DNA of 60,019 nt. It comes from a virus. The stretch spans positions 1-60,019 of IMG/VR virus record IMGVR_UViG_3300042861_001504. One strand, 5' to 3'. This document shows positions 6,955-14,176 of this stretch, one piece after another. Made by a program: the position numbers and the translations under genes. How positions within the stretch are numbered: the first letter of the stretch is position 1; each line of letters opens with the position of its first letter. The notes under the pieces are model-generated. The model was not told where the DNA came from. It saw nothing but the letters and a program-made list of their open reading frames with translations, and ran no database searches.

Positions 6955-8400
6955 TTATTGGGTCTTTCTATTATAACCCATTAGCCCTTGAATTCTATCA
7001 AATTCTTCGTTTAGTTTTGTAACTTGTTTTTCATTTGTGCTCTCCTCTAACTTATTCAAAACTGATTGCGATGTCTTCTTTCCTCTTTTTGATTTTAAAG
7101 AACCTCTTTCAGTTTTTTCACCAGCTTGGTCAACCGGTTGAGGTTGTCTTTTGTAAGAAGCATCTTGTTGTTCTTGACCGTATAGATTGTCTTTAAAGTT
7201 TTTAAAGAATTTTTCTCCAACCTCACTTGGTACTACGTTACCTAAAGCGTTTCCGTCTTTATCTACTTGAGCATTACCAGTTTTAGCCGAACCTTTTAAA
7301 TTCGCTTCAATCCACTCATCGTTAGGTTTAATCTCATCATATACCAAGTTTGTTTGACCAGGATATGAGAACGCATCAATATACTCGTCAACAGCATCTG
7401 AAGGCGTATATTTCTTTCTATTACCTTTTTCTAACCCCCCATTTTCAGTTGGGAACTTTTGAGTTTCTTTCATTTCGTACTTAGATGCTTTATCGGAAGC
7501 ACCTTTAAGGTAGTCAGTCATTTTTTTAGCAACACTTTTTAGATAATCTTCATTTTCTTTTCCGTCTTGTTTGTAAGCTTTTTCATATTCTTTGTACCCT
7601 TTAGGTTCTTTCATTTTGAATGAGTTCTTTTCCTCATTTACCATTTTTTCAATAAATGAAATTAATTCATTTTCGGTGAATATTAAACTCTCACTAACTT
7701 TATCTTTACCTTTCAATCCTTGCTTTGATTTTTTAGCATCCTTGGCTGCGGATTTCATAGGTTCTTTTTTATTACCATCTTTGTCCAAATCTAAAAAATC
7801 AGGTTTGCTACCTTCACTGAATTCATTTTTTTCAAATTCAACTTCATATAAAGGTTCGTCGTCTTCTTCTTTCATATTACGTAATCTTTTGAAGTCGTCG
7901 GCGTCTAACCTACCGTTTTTGTTTTTATCTAGTTTGTTTTGTTTACCATAAAGTTTTTCATCAATCTCCTCTTCCTGTTCTTCCAATTTGTTCCAATCAC
8001 TTTCACTATCTAAATCAATTTCCTCCCACTCATCATCATCATCTTCGGTTTCATCATCATAGTCTGCTCTTAACAAATCTTCTAATTCGTCTTTAGACAT
8101 TTTTTTAAGATTCATTTTACCAAATCTTGGGTGATCAGTATCCATACCACCAAGTTCCATAACTTCGTTTTTTGAACCACACTGTTCACAAACCTCACCA
8201 TCACCTTCGGTCATTTCGTTACCACATTGTTCACAAACTTCACCATCACCTTCTTGTACATAATCTGTTGGTCCACCTGGCGGATCAAAAGGTACCTCTT
8301 TATCTAAATTAAGTTTAGTAAGGATCTCGTCTGCCTTTTCGTTAATATTTTCTAATAAGACCTTTTCAAATCTTGAGCGGATATATTCTGTTCTATTCAT
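6955..8400 (-). CDS. Acidic protein with duplicated zinc ribbon and EF-hand-like loop
   Basis: 481 residues, low complexity and highly charged. The N-terminus (MNRTEYIRSRFEKVLLE) resembles the leader family. Residues 50-80 hold two near-identical copies of GDGEVCEQCG, giving four cysteines in two CxxC pairs that may bind zinc. Around residue 160, DKNKNGRLDADDF fits a canonical EF-hand calcium loop, and DLDKDGNKKEP is a second, weaker candidate. Long acidic stretches (DDETEDDDDEWEEID) follow the zinc ribbon. The rest is Lys/Glu-rich. The leader, acidity and charge would suit a head-core or packaged protein, but that is inference. It has its own TATTTAT motif. Confidence 0.7.
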   Translation of the reverse strand: MNRTEYIRSRFEKVLLENINEKADEILTKLNLDKEVPFDPPGGPTDYVQEGDGEVCEQCGNEMTEGDGEVCEQCGSKNEVMELGGMDTDHPRFGKMNLKKMSKDELEDLLRADYDDETEDDDDEWEEIDLDSESDWNKLEEQEEEIDEKLYGKQNKLDKNKNGRLDADDFKRLRNMKEEDDEPLYEVEFEKNEFSEGSKPDFLDLDKDGNKKEPMKSAAKDAKKSKQGLKGKDKVSESLIFTENELISFIEKMVNEEKNSFKMKEPKGYKEYEKAYKQDGKENEDYLKSVAKKMTDYLKGASDKASKYEMKETQKFPTENGGLEKGNRKKYTPSDAVDEYIDAFSYPGQTNLVYDEIKPNDEWIEANLKGSAKTGNAQVDKDGNALGNVVPSEVGEKFFKNFKDNLYGQEQQDASYKRQPQPVDQAGEKTERGSLKSKRGKKTSQSVLNKLEESTNEKQVTKLNEEFDRIQGLMGYNRKTQ

Positions 8401-8412
8401 TTCTAATTTTTA

Positions 8413-8423
8413 TTATAAATATC
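8413..8423 (-). promoter_or_regulatory. TATTTAT promoter-like motif before the 8400 start
   Basis: The coding strand reads AGATATTTATAATA (core 8415-8421), 14 nt before the ATG at 8400. Confidence 0.45.
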
Positions 8424-8424
8424 T

Positions 8425-9189
8425 TTATTTTTGTCTTTTTCTAATTTCTTGAAGGACAATCTCTGAAATATACTTTTTATCAATCCCAAACCTACCCGAG
8501 ACACTGTCAATCGCATTTTGTACTGATTCATTTTCAAATATCTTCAGTGCTTTTATGTCTCCTTGATTACAGTATGGGAATTTAGTACACTTTTTTTTGA
8601 CTTGTACTCTTTTAGCTCCCGGCATATATTTTGTTGATGCTCCCTTCCAATTCTTTTTACTCATGGATTTCGCCCATATTGCTGGTTGACTATATTCTCC
8701 TGATGAAGATGCTCCCGTAGCCTCTTTAGTTTCAGCCTTTGTTGTTTCACCATCAGTTAGTCCTGTCTCACCATCACTTTCTAATTGTTCTCTAACGGTT
8801 TTCACACCTTTTACTATATCACCCTTTGTTGTTGAGAATAACGGCATTGAGTATCCTCCGGCTGACGCGGCCCCCATAGCTTCGGTATTTTCTTCTTTTT
8901 TTGTTGTTTTATTATCAAGAATTGCGGTTAAAAACTCTCTTAATTCCTCAGAATTTTTAAGGTATTCTTTAATCTTACTTCTTATCTGATTATTTGATAA
9001 TTTTTTATTTTTTATCAATTTGTAGATTTCACCGATATCTTTTTTGTCTTTCAAAAAATCTAAATAATGTTTTGTTTCCTCATTGACATTAGCCTTATCA
9101 ATTGCCTTGATAACATCTCTTCTTGCTTGAGGTTCTGAAGCCAAGTTACTTGTAACGGCATCCTTAAGTTTTGTGATTACATCTTCCAT
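8425..9189 (-). CDS. Protein with repeated EATGASSSGEYS-type motif
   Basis: 254 residues. The helical N-terminal half is Lys/Glu-rich. The middle carries two imperfect copies of a Gly/Ser/Ala motif: EAMGAASAGGYSMPLF (about residue 103) and EATGASSSGEYSQPAIW (about residue 160). Then comes a basic KKKCTKFPYCNQGD segment and a helical tail (VQNAIDSVSGRFGIDKKY). I recall similar motifs in uncultured phage proteins but know no function. The two copies may be processing sites, or ligands for a common partner. The start overlaps the upstream stop as TAATG, so translation is coupled. Confidence 0.7.
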   Translation of the reverse strand: MEDVITKLKDAVTSNLASEPQARRDVIKAIDKANVNEETKHYLDFLKDKKDIGEIYKLIKNKKLSNNQIRSKIKEYLKNSEELREFLTAILDNKTTKKEENTEAMGAASAGGYSMPLFSTTKGDIVKGVKTVREQLESDGETGLTDGETTKAETKEATGASSSGEYSQPAIWAKSMSKKNWKGASTKYMPGAKRVQVKKKCTKFPYCNQGDIKALKIFENESVQNAIDSVSGRFGIDKKYISEIVLQEIRKRQK

Positions 9190-9434
9190 TACGCGTTTCT
9201 AAATTTTTGTTCCCAAAATCCTCTTTGTTGGTACATTACCGTAAAGTATTCTTGGAATGATTTTATTATTATATCTTTAACGTTTTTTTTAAGCCCTCCT
9301 CTTTGCATTTCTTTTGAAATGGTATCCAATAATTTGGTTTCAAATTGTTTTGCGGTATTTGAACCCATAAAATCTTTAATCTCTTTTCTTATTAAAGTTT
9401 CAATTTCCTTCTTGTCTGATGATGTAAGTGCCAT
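9189..9434 (-). CDS. Small conserved phage protein
   Basis: 81 residues, fully helical, with a Lys/Glu-rich N-terminal half and a conserved-looking aromatic end (EYFTVMYQQRGFWEQKF). I recall a small family of this type in large T4-like phages but know no function. Both ends overlap the neighbours in TAATG junctions, so it is translated with them. Confidence 0.7.
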   Translation of the reverse strand: MALTSSDKKEIETLIRKEIKDFMGSNTAKQFETKLLDTISKEMQRGGLKKNVKDIIIKSFQEYFTVMYQQRGFWEQKFRNA

Positions 9435-9847
9435 TATTTAAAAAAAACAATATACGTTAATGGTGCAACAATTGCTCCTGATATTATATTGAAGATCGTG
9501 TTTTTAGTTTTTAATCTTTTATTATCGTCAGCTAATCTTTCGTTTTCTTCTTTATAGATTTTTACTTTTTCTTCGGTTTCAGAAATAATTTCTTTACTCA
9601 AAGAATCTTTTTCAACCCATGTTTGATTTATTTTGTTTAAGTAATCAATCTTATTAGTTAATTCAACAATTTCTTTCTTATCTAATTTTGATATTTCTTT
9701 CAATCTATCATAATCATTTAGTTCCAATAACATTTTTTGGGCAACACTATAAGGGATACTCATTTCTGAAGTATCCTTAATTCCTTTTTGAGCATTTAAG
9801 GTTAACGAAATAAAACCATAAACTAAAACTAAAAATATTTTTTTCAT
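9434..9847 (-). CDS. Secreted coiled-coil protein with C-terminal membrane helix (possible spanin component)
   Basis: 137 residues. The N-terminus (MKKIFLVLVYGFISLTLNAQ) is a signal peptide with the NAQ cleavage end typical of Bacteroidota exported proteins. Residues 50-110 form a long Lys/Glu coiled coil. The last 20 residues (IISGAIVAPLTYIVFF) are hydrophobic. A protein exported this way would have its coiled coil in the periplasm. Placed directly after an i-spanin-like gene and two genes after the amidase, it may be a partner in outer-membrane disruption. There is no lipobox, so it is not a classical o-spanin. Confidence 0.6.
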   Translation of the reverse strand: MKKIFLVLVYGFISLTLNAQKGIKDTSEMSIPYSVAQKMLLELNDYDRLKEISKLDKKEIVELTNKIDYLNKINQTWVEKDSLSKEIISETEEKVKIYKEENERLADDNKRLKTKNTIFNIISGAIVAPLTYIVFFK

Positions 9848-9848
9848 A

Positions 9849-10202
9849 TTAAAAATTGTATCTACTTCTTAGCAAACTATCGATTTGTTTTTTGTCCGCA
9901 TTTTTTATTTCTTCTTTCTTCTGAGTGTAATAGTTGTTTACCTCTTTTCTTTCAACCTTGATTTTTGAAATTTTTTCGTCTATCTCAGTTATCTTGTTTT
10001 GGTAAGTTTGAATTGAATCACTTAAACTTATTTGAAGATTTTTCATTTCCTCAATATGTTTATCAATTTGTTCTAACTTATATTTGTTAAGTTCTGACAT
10101 GTCTGGTGCAGGCGTTAAAACTCGAACCAATAAATAAACGAAAATCACCCCCAGTAACCCAAGAGTGATATTCTTCCAATTTTTTGTTATAAACTCTTTC
10201 AT
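9849..10202 (-). CDS. i-spanin-like (Rz-like) protein
   Basis: 117 residues from ATG 10202. This start overlaps the upstream stop as ATGA, which decides it over the longer frame from 10244. Residues 8-28 (ITLGLLGVIFVYLLV) form one uncleaved N-terminal transmembrane helix. The rest is a periplasm-length coiled coil ending in DSLLRSRYNF. This is the topology of inner-membrane spanins such as lambda Rz (153 residues), which link inner and outer membranes in the last lysis step. The nearby amidase supports that, though sequence similarity to Rz cannot be shown by eye. Confidence 0.6.
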   Translation of the reverse strand: MKEFITKNWKNITLGLLGVIFVYLLVRVLTPAPDMSELNKYKLEQIDKHIEEMKNLQISLSDSIQTYQNKITEIDEKISKIKVERKEVNNYYTQKKEEIKNADKKQIDSLLRSRYNF

Positions 10203-10792
10203 TCTTCTACGTCTTCTTGTCTTGAAGCCACGACTTTGCTCCATTTAGTTTTAAATTTTTCGTAATACGATCGTAATTTACCAATCATACCCATATAATC
10301 TTGGTCAACCTTAACCATATCACCTTTAACGTATAAACCATTTGGTTCGTTGATTGAGAAAAAGAATTCTAAATCCAACTCTAAAATCTTACCACTCCAT
10401 TCAACGTTCTCAGGATAAACATTTAAATCACCAAAGTCGGTTAACTCAGCAACTTCATTTCTAAACTCATCAACACTTGATGTTAACGCGTTTTTTTCGT
10501 CAGTAGTTAATTGTAAATCCGCTTTTGTTTTACCATGTAGAATAATAATATTATTAATGATCCTATATGCCTTTTGTTTGTCTTCCTTATTAACAATCCC
10601 ATTAGTGTCTTTTTCAGGTTCCTCTGTTGTTTTAACGCCCTCAATGTCAATTTCTTTTGTGTCCACAACATTTTGTTCTGTAAGTAAACCATATTGTTTA
10701 CGAATGTCAGTAGTATTACTTTCATTCATATTACCAGCCAAAGCTCTTCTTGATGCTTCAACTAACATTTTTATTTCATCGTAATTATTCAT
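10199..10792 (-). CDS. Conserved hypothetical protein
   Basis: 197 residues. The N-terminus (MNNYDEIKMLVEASRRAL) resembles the leader family and is followed by a low-complexity Glu/Thr linker to about residue 65. The C-terminal part has a conserved look: LHGKTKADLQLT, EFRNEVAELTDFGDLNVY and VEWSGKILELDLEFFFS. No enzyme motif is seen. It overlaps the amidase start region by 8 nt and the spanin-like gene by 4 nt, so it belongs to the same cistron series. Role unknown. Confidence 0.7.
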   Translation of the reverse strand: MNNYDEIKMLVEASRRALAGNMNESNTTDIRKQYGLLTEQNVVDTKEIDIEGVKTTEEPEKDTNGIVNKEDKQKAYRIINNIIILHGKTKADLQLTTDEKNALTSSVDEFRNEVAELTDFGDLNVYPENVEWSGKILELDLEFFFSINEPNGLYVKGDMVKVDQDYMGMIGKLRSYYEKFKTKWSKVVASRQEDVEE

Positions 10793-11378
10793 TATCTAAT
10801 AATTTGTTAAATTTTTCAAAATCAAATGCCGGACTTACATCGGTGGCAAATTCGTCGAAGTTTGATCTTGTTATGATTCCCAAAAAAGATTCAACACCCC
10901 TAACTTTGGTATTGTGTCCCACACATCTGAGTTTGATTCCATGTTTTTCTGACAATTCTTTACAAAGTTCCGCAGTTTTTTCTAACTGAATGTCTGTATA
11001 AGGATGCCAAAAAAAGTAATCTCTCCACTTACGATCAACAACTTTCTCTTTATAAATATTACCAATCCAGTTTATGTGATGTAGTTTTAATGGTTCTTTT
11101 TCTAACCAACCCAAATTTTCTAAAGAAATAACAATTGCCTTCCCATTAATTCTATCACTATTGGTGAATCTACCATTAGTTGTGTCATTTAAAAGGTTAA
11201 TAACTTTACCATCTCTACCCACAATATAGTGTGGTAATCTCACTGGTTTACCACCAAATCTATACTTTACCGATACCATGTAATCAAACAAGGTTCTTGA
11301 TGTGTGCGTCAACACAATTTGTACCTTCTTAAGATCTGTCTCAAACTTGGTATCAATAACATTATCAATAATATCCAT
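10785..11378 (-). CDS. N-acetylmuramoyl-L-alanine amidase-like endolysin
   Basis: 197 residues, close to T7 lysozyme in size. It should cleave the amide bond between N-acetylmuramic acid and the stem peptide. The Amidase_2 fold is shown by IVLTHTSR (zinc ligand His25), PHYIVGRDGKVINLL (the usual HYLIDRDG strand), VISLENLGW and CVGHN (zinc ligand His155). The third ligand is not obvious; the region after GHN (FLGIITRSNFDEF) is unusual. There is no signal peptide, so a holin would be needed. It precedes the i-spanin-like gene in one operon. Confidence 0.8.
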   Translation of the reverse strand: MDIIDNVIDTKFETDLKKVQIVLTHTSRTLFDYMVSVKYRFGGKPVRLPHYIVGRDGKVINLLNDTTNGRFTNSDRINGKAIVISLENLGWLEKEPLKLHHINWIGNIYKEKVVDRKWRDYFFWHPYTDIQLEKTAELCKELSEKHGIKLRCVGHNTKVRGVESFLGIITRSNFDEFATDVSPAFDFEKFNKLLDNE

Positions 11379-11380
11379 AC

Positions 11381-12574
11381 TTATTTTTTATAAGTTAAAA
11401 TTCTTTTTTCAATCTCTTCGAGTTTTATGTTAAAAATTCTTTCATCAACTTCGTTTCCTTGATCATCGAATATTGTTCCGTTGTCATTAACGTAATACTT
11501 GAAGGGTATTTCAAGGGGTACCTCGACCTCTTTAATCACTTCTACAGGAATTTCCCTAACCACCTCAACTATTCTATCCACAGGGACTTCAACTATTCTA
11601 TCCACAGGGACTTCAACAATCCTTTCGACCTCAACAATTTTTTCAATAATTTCAGGTTCGACTTGGGGGGTGACTTGGGGGGTGACTTGGGGGGTGGAAT
11701 TAGCAAAATAACTTTCAGGAATTTCTATTTCATCATAGAATGGGTGTTCTTCCTCGTCCTCTTCTTCTTCCTTTTTCCCAATGTTTTTAAACGCTTGATT
11801 TGTTGCAATAACCAAAGCAATTGCCAAAGGGTCAAATACAAAAATTAATGTTAATATAAAAAAGTTCGCAGTTTTTTTAATATCCCAACCAGTAATTTCG
11901 CTTAAGTATTTAATTGCTCCCAATTCACCTGATTCAATTTCGGTGGAGGTTAAATTTAAAACTTCTAAATCTAAACTTGTAATACTATCATTTAACGACT
12001 CAATTTTTTTAGATATTACGTCCCTATTTACTTGAGCAACTTTTAACTGATCTTCAAACGCTCTTCTATTACCCCCATTAGCTCTTGTAACGACCTGTCC
12101 TGTTGTTCTGTCGATAGATTGGGTAGTTGTGTTATTAGATAAGGCATTTCGTAAGTTAGTGATGTCTTTATCCAAACCTTCTTTCTCACCTTGATAGTCC
12201 AATTTGATTTCTTCAAATCTTTCTTTCTTTACTTCAATATTTTCTATCTTTTTATTGTTAATCTCAAGCCCAGCAATGTTCTGTTGGAAACCTGTAGATA
12301 ATAATCCGTAAATACCTATAGATGTAAGAACTGATAACACAAATAATGCTGTTGTAAGGTAAATCTTGAGTAGTCCGTATATTTCCTTCCATTTATCATG
12401 GAGATATGTCGCTATAGCAATTTTAGAAATCTCTAAAAAAGATCCCATAATAATCACGGGTAATGCTACCGCCGAGAAAATAATGGATAGACCTACTACA
12501 CTATAGTAGGCTGCGGTTCCTGATAAACCTATTGCACAAAAAAGTAAAAACCAGGGTAAAAATTTCTTATTCAT
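11381..12574 (-). CDS. Four-helix membrane protein with VEVPV repeats
   Basis: 397 residues. Transmembrane helices lie near residues 6-28, 30-52, 68-92 and 236-260. Residues 100-215 between helices 3 and 4 are a long, partly coiled-coil loop. The C-terminal tail has a Glu-rich stretch, three copies of TPQV and a run of VEVPVDRI-type repeats that ends in VEVIKEVEVP. The same VEV repeat occurs in the coiled-coil protein at 19086-19787. It is directly upstream of the amidase gene (2-nt gap), so a role in membrane disruption is possible, but it is far larger than usual holins. Function unknown. Confidence 0.7.
   Translation of the reverse strand: MNKKFLPWFLLFCAIGLSGTAAYYSVVGLSIIFSAVALPVIIMGSFLEISKIAIATYLHDKWKEIYGLLKIYLTTALFVLSVLTSIGIYGLLSTGFQQNIAGLEINNKKIENIEVKKERFEEIKLDYQGEKEGLDKDITNLRNALSNNTTTQSIDRTTGQVVTRANGGNRRAFEDQLKVAQVNRDVISKKIESLNDSITSLDLEVLNLTSTEIESGELGAIKYLSEITGWDIKKTANFFILTLIFVFDPLAIALVIATNQAFKNIGKKEEEEDEEEHPFYDEIEIPESYFANSTPQVTPQVTPQVEPEIIEKIVEVERIVEVPVDRIVEVPVDRIVEVVREIPVEVIKEVEVPLEIPFKYYVNDNGTIFDDQGNEVDERIFNIKLEEIEKRILTYKK
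11567..11614. repeat. 24-bp perfect tandem duplication
   Basis: Two identical 24-bp units (11567-11590 and 11591-11614) encode the VDRIVEVP repeat of the membrane protein. Perfect identity at DNA level indicates recent duplication. Confidence 0.9.
11660..11695. repeat. 12-bp triplicate with G6 tracts
   Basis: Three exact copies of GACTTGGGGGGT place three G6 runs 6 nt apart in an otherwise AT-rich region. They encode the TPQV triplicate on the minus strand. Confidence 0.9.
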
Positions 12575-12590
12575 TTAAATTGTTTTTAAT

Positions 12591-12601
12591 ATATAAATAT
12601 C
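12591..12601 (-). promoter_or_regulatory. TATTTAT promoter-like motif before the membrane protein/lysis operon
   Basis: The coding strand reads TTGATATTTATATATT (core 12593-12599), 18 nt before the ATG at 12574. It would drive the operon running to 8425. Confidence 0.45.
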
Positions 12602-12636
12602 AAAATAATCAAATGGGGCGATAATGGAAACCCTAT

Positions 12637-12669
12637 AAAAAATAAAACCCCCACCGGTACCAGTGGGGG
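12637..12669 (-). terminator. Intrinsic terminator after the sigma gene and its 3' RNA
   Basis: CCCCCAC (12648-12654) pairs with GTGGGGG (12663-12669), loop 8 nt. On the minus strand TTTTATTTTTT follows. It is one of the strongest terminators in the window. Confidence 0.9.
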
Positions 12670-12771
12670 AGTGTAATTTCATTCTACCGTATAGATAGAA
12701 TTGAGGAGTTTCACCCTGGTGACTTCAGGCACCTTCCGCCGAGTTGTATGGGTAATCTCGGTTCAACCCTT
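12637..12771 (-). ncRNA. Structured 3' RNA downstream of the sigma gene, possible small RNA
   Basis: The 135 nt between the sigma stop codon and the end of its terminator are unusually GC-rich and have no frame. Besides the terminator they form CTCGG/CCGAG-type (12739-12743 with 12757-12761), GGTG/CACC (12718-12721 with 12730-12733) and ATTCTA/TAGAAT (12681-12686 with 12696-12701) stems. A TATTTAT motif (12774-12780 on the minus strand, inside the last sigma codons) immediately precedes the structured part, so it may be an independent RNA of about 130 nt or a 3' UTR-derived one. Family unknown. Confidence 0.5.
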
Positions 12772-13572
12772 TTATAAATAATCAAACAACTCTGAAGATT
12801 CATTTCGTAATCTACGAAGTGCCTTCTCTTTAATCTGACGAACACGTTCTTTAGTTAAACCAAAGTCAGATCCAATGTCTTCCAAAGTACGGGGTGTACC
12901 GGTAATCCCAAAATAATCACCAACAATTACTCGTTCTCTGTCATCCAAACCATTCAAAAGACCCATAAGTTTGTCTTTAAGAACATCTTTGGTATTGAAC
13001 GCCGCGTCAGGAGCCAAGGCATCTTTATTTTCAATCATATCAACCAATGTATCACCTTCATCGTTAATATTCATATCAAGGTCTATAATTGAGGGTAGTG
13101 TTGAGAATTTGTCATCCAATTTCTTACCTGTTTGTTCAACCTCTTTCTTCGCCTTATGTAAATCCTGAACCACATTAACTGGTAGACGGATTGTTCGTGA
13201 GTTGTCGTTCAGTGATTGAATAATTGATTGTTTAACCCACCACACAGCGTAAGAAATGAAACGTAGGTCTTTATGCCAATCAAAGTTTTTAATTGCTTTC
13301 ATCAAACCTAAATTACCTTCAGCAATAAGATCCGACAAGTCCAAACCTTGATTTTGGTATTGTTTTGCCACCGTAATAACAAAACGTAAGTTTCCTGTCA
13401 AAAGCTCTTCCTCAATTTGTTGTTTCTCAATCAAGGTAAGATCGTTTGACTTCATTCGTGTTGCCAACAGACGTTCGCGTTCTGCTGTCATTACCTTAAT
13501 TTTTCTAATGTCTTTAAGGTAATGGTAAATCTCATCCTGATTAATAGGTGCTCCTGTGTTTTTGTCCTTCAT
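12772..13572 (-). CDS. RNA polymerase sigma-70 family factor, Bacteroidota RpoD-like
   Basis: 266 residues, slightly shorter than Bacteroidota RpoD (about 287). Region 1.2 (YHYLKDIRKIKVMTAERERL) leads into a complete region 2: GNLRFVITVAKQYQNQG, DLIAEGNLGLMKAI and FISYAVWWVKQSI, which match the core-binding and -10 recognition helices of Bacteroidota primary sigma factors. Region 3 is reduced. Region 4 has LEDIGSDFGLTKERVRQIKE, a normal -35-binding helix-turn-helix. It would redirect host RNA polymerase to phage promoters, possibly the TATTTAT class. It lies 9 nt after an unknown gene that has a host-type promoter, so it is probably expressed early. It is unlike T4 gp55, which is shorter. Confidence 0.93.
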   Translation of the reverse strand: MKDKNTGAPINQDEIYHYLKDIRKIKVMTAERERLLATRMKSNDLTLIEKQQIEEELLTGNLRFVITVAKQYQNQGLDLSDLIAEGNLGLMKAIKNFDWHKDLRFISYAVWWVKQSIIQSLNDNSRTIRLPVNVVQDLHKAKKEVEQTGKKLDDKFSTLPSIIDLDMNINDEGDTLVDMIENKDALAPDAAFNTKDVLKDKLMGLLNGLDDRERVIVGDYFGITGTPRTLEDIGSDFGLTKERVRQIKEKALRRLRNESSELFDYL

Positions 13573-13581
13573 ATATGTTTA

Positions 13582-14106
13582 TTAAAGTGATTTTGAATAT
13601 TCGTCTAATTTCTTTTTTTCTAATTCCGATAATGACTCAATACCTTCGTTTCCAATCTTATCAAGTAACTCATCGAGAGTTAAATCGCAAACTTCAGGTC
13701 TTTTAAAATTAAAGATTATGTCTGCCATATCCATGAATGTGTTTTCTTTATTAAGACCCTTTGTTCTTAATTTGGGTGTTACCGGTTTAAGCATGTCTTT
13801 TGGTTTATTCTTCAAAGATAATAAATGTCTCATATTATCCTCATCAAAATTTGAACCTATGTTTCTTGGTTTTGGAATTAAGATGTATTCAAATTGTTGA
13901 ATGTCAACCGCAACAATATCCATGAAATCTTTCATTTCATCGAAGGATAGATCTGATGCAAAATTGAAGATGGAGTGTAAGTCCCCATACATAAACTTGA
14001 TTTCTTTTGATGTCATTACATCGGAAATAAATCCTCCGATTTCTTGTGTTTTTTCTTCTGAGTTTTTTACGTCTGTATTGTAATAAACAAAAAGTAAGTA
14101 ATTCAT
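13582..14106 (-). CDS. Hypothetical protein with DUF6576-like C-terminus
   Basis: 174 residues. Most of the protein is unrecognised. The C-terminal 32 residues (LDELLDKIGNEGIESLSE then LEKKKLDEYSK) resemble the short helical tail found at the end of Bacteroidota rhomboid-family and other proteins (LDxILDKIxxxGxxSLTxxEKxxL). That tail is probably a small protein-interaction element. The gene sits 9 nt before the sigma gene and shares its host-type promoter, so it might act with or on the sigma factor. Confidence 0.7.
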   Translation of the reverse strand: MNYLLFVYYNTDVKNSEEKTQEIGGFISDVMTSKEIKFMYGDLHSIFNFASDLSFDEMKDFMDIVAVDIQQFEYILIPKPRNIGSNFDEDNMRHLLSLKNKPKDMLKPVTPKLRTKGLNKENTFMDMADIIFNFKRPEVCDLTLDELLDKIGNEGIESLSELEKKKLDEYSKSL

Positions 14107-14128
14107 ATGGGGTTTTTAAAATGTTCTA

Positions 14129-14162
14129 CAAATATACGGATAAAATTGGGATTGGTTTCAAA
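14129..14162 (-). promoter_or_regulatory. Host (Bacteroidota) type promoter for the sigma operon
   Basis: On the minus strand TTTG (14162-14159), 22 nt, TATATTTG (14136-14129) matches the Bacteroidota consensus. It ends 22 nt before the ATG at 14106. Confidence 0.6.
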
Positions 14163-14176
14163 AAAATCAAACTTTT

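Noticed and set aside
11459-11848. Plus-strand frames of 129 and 70 residues over the VEV repeats
   Set aside because: Repeats on the sense strand create periodic open frames on the antisense strand.
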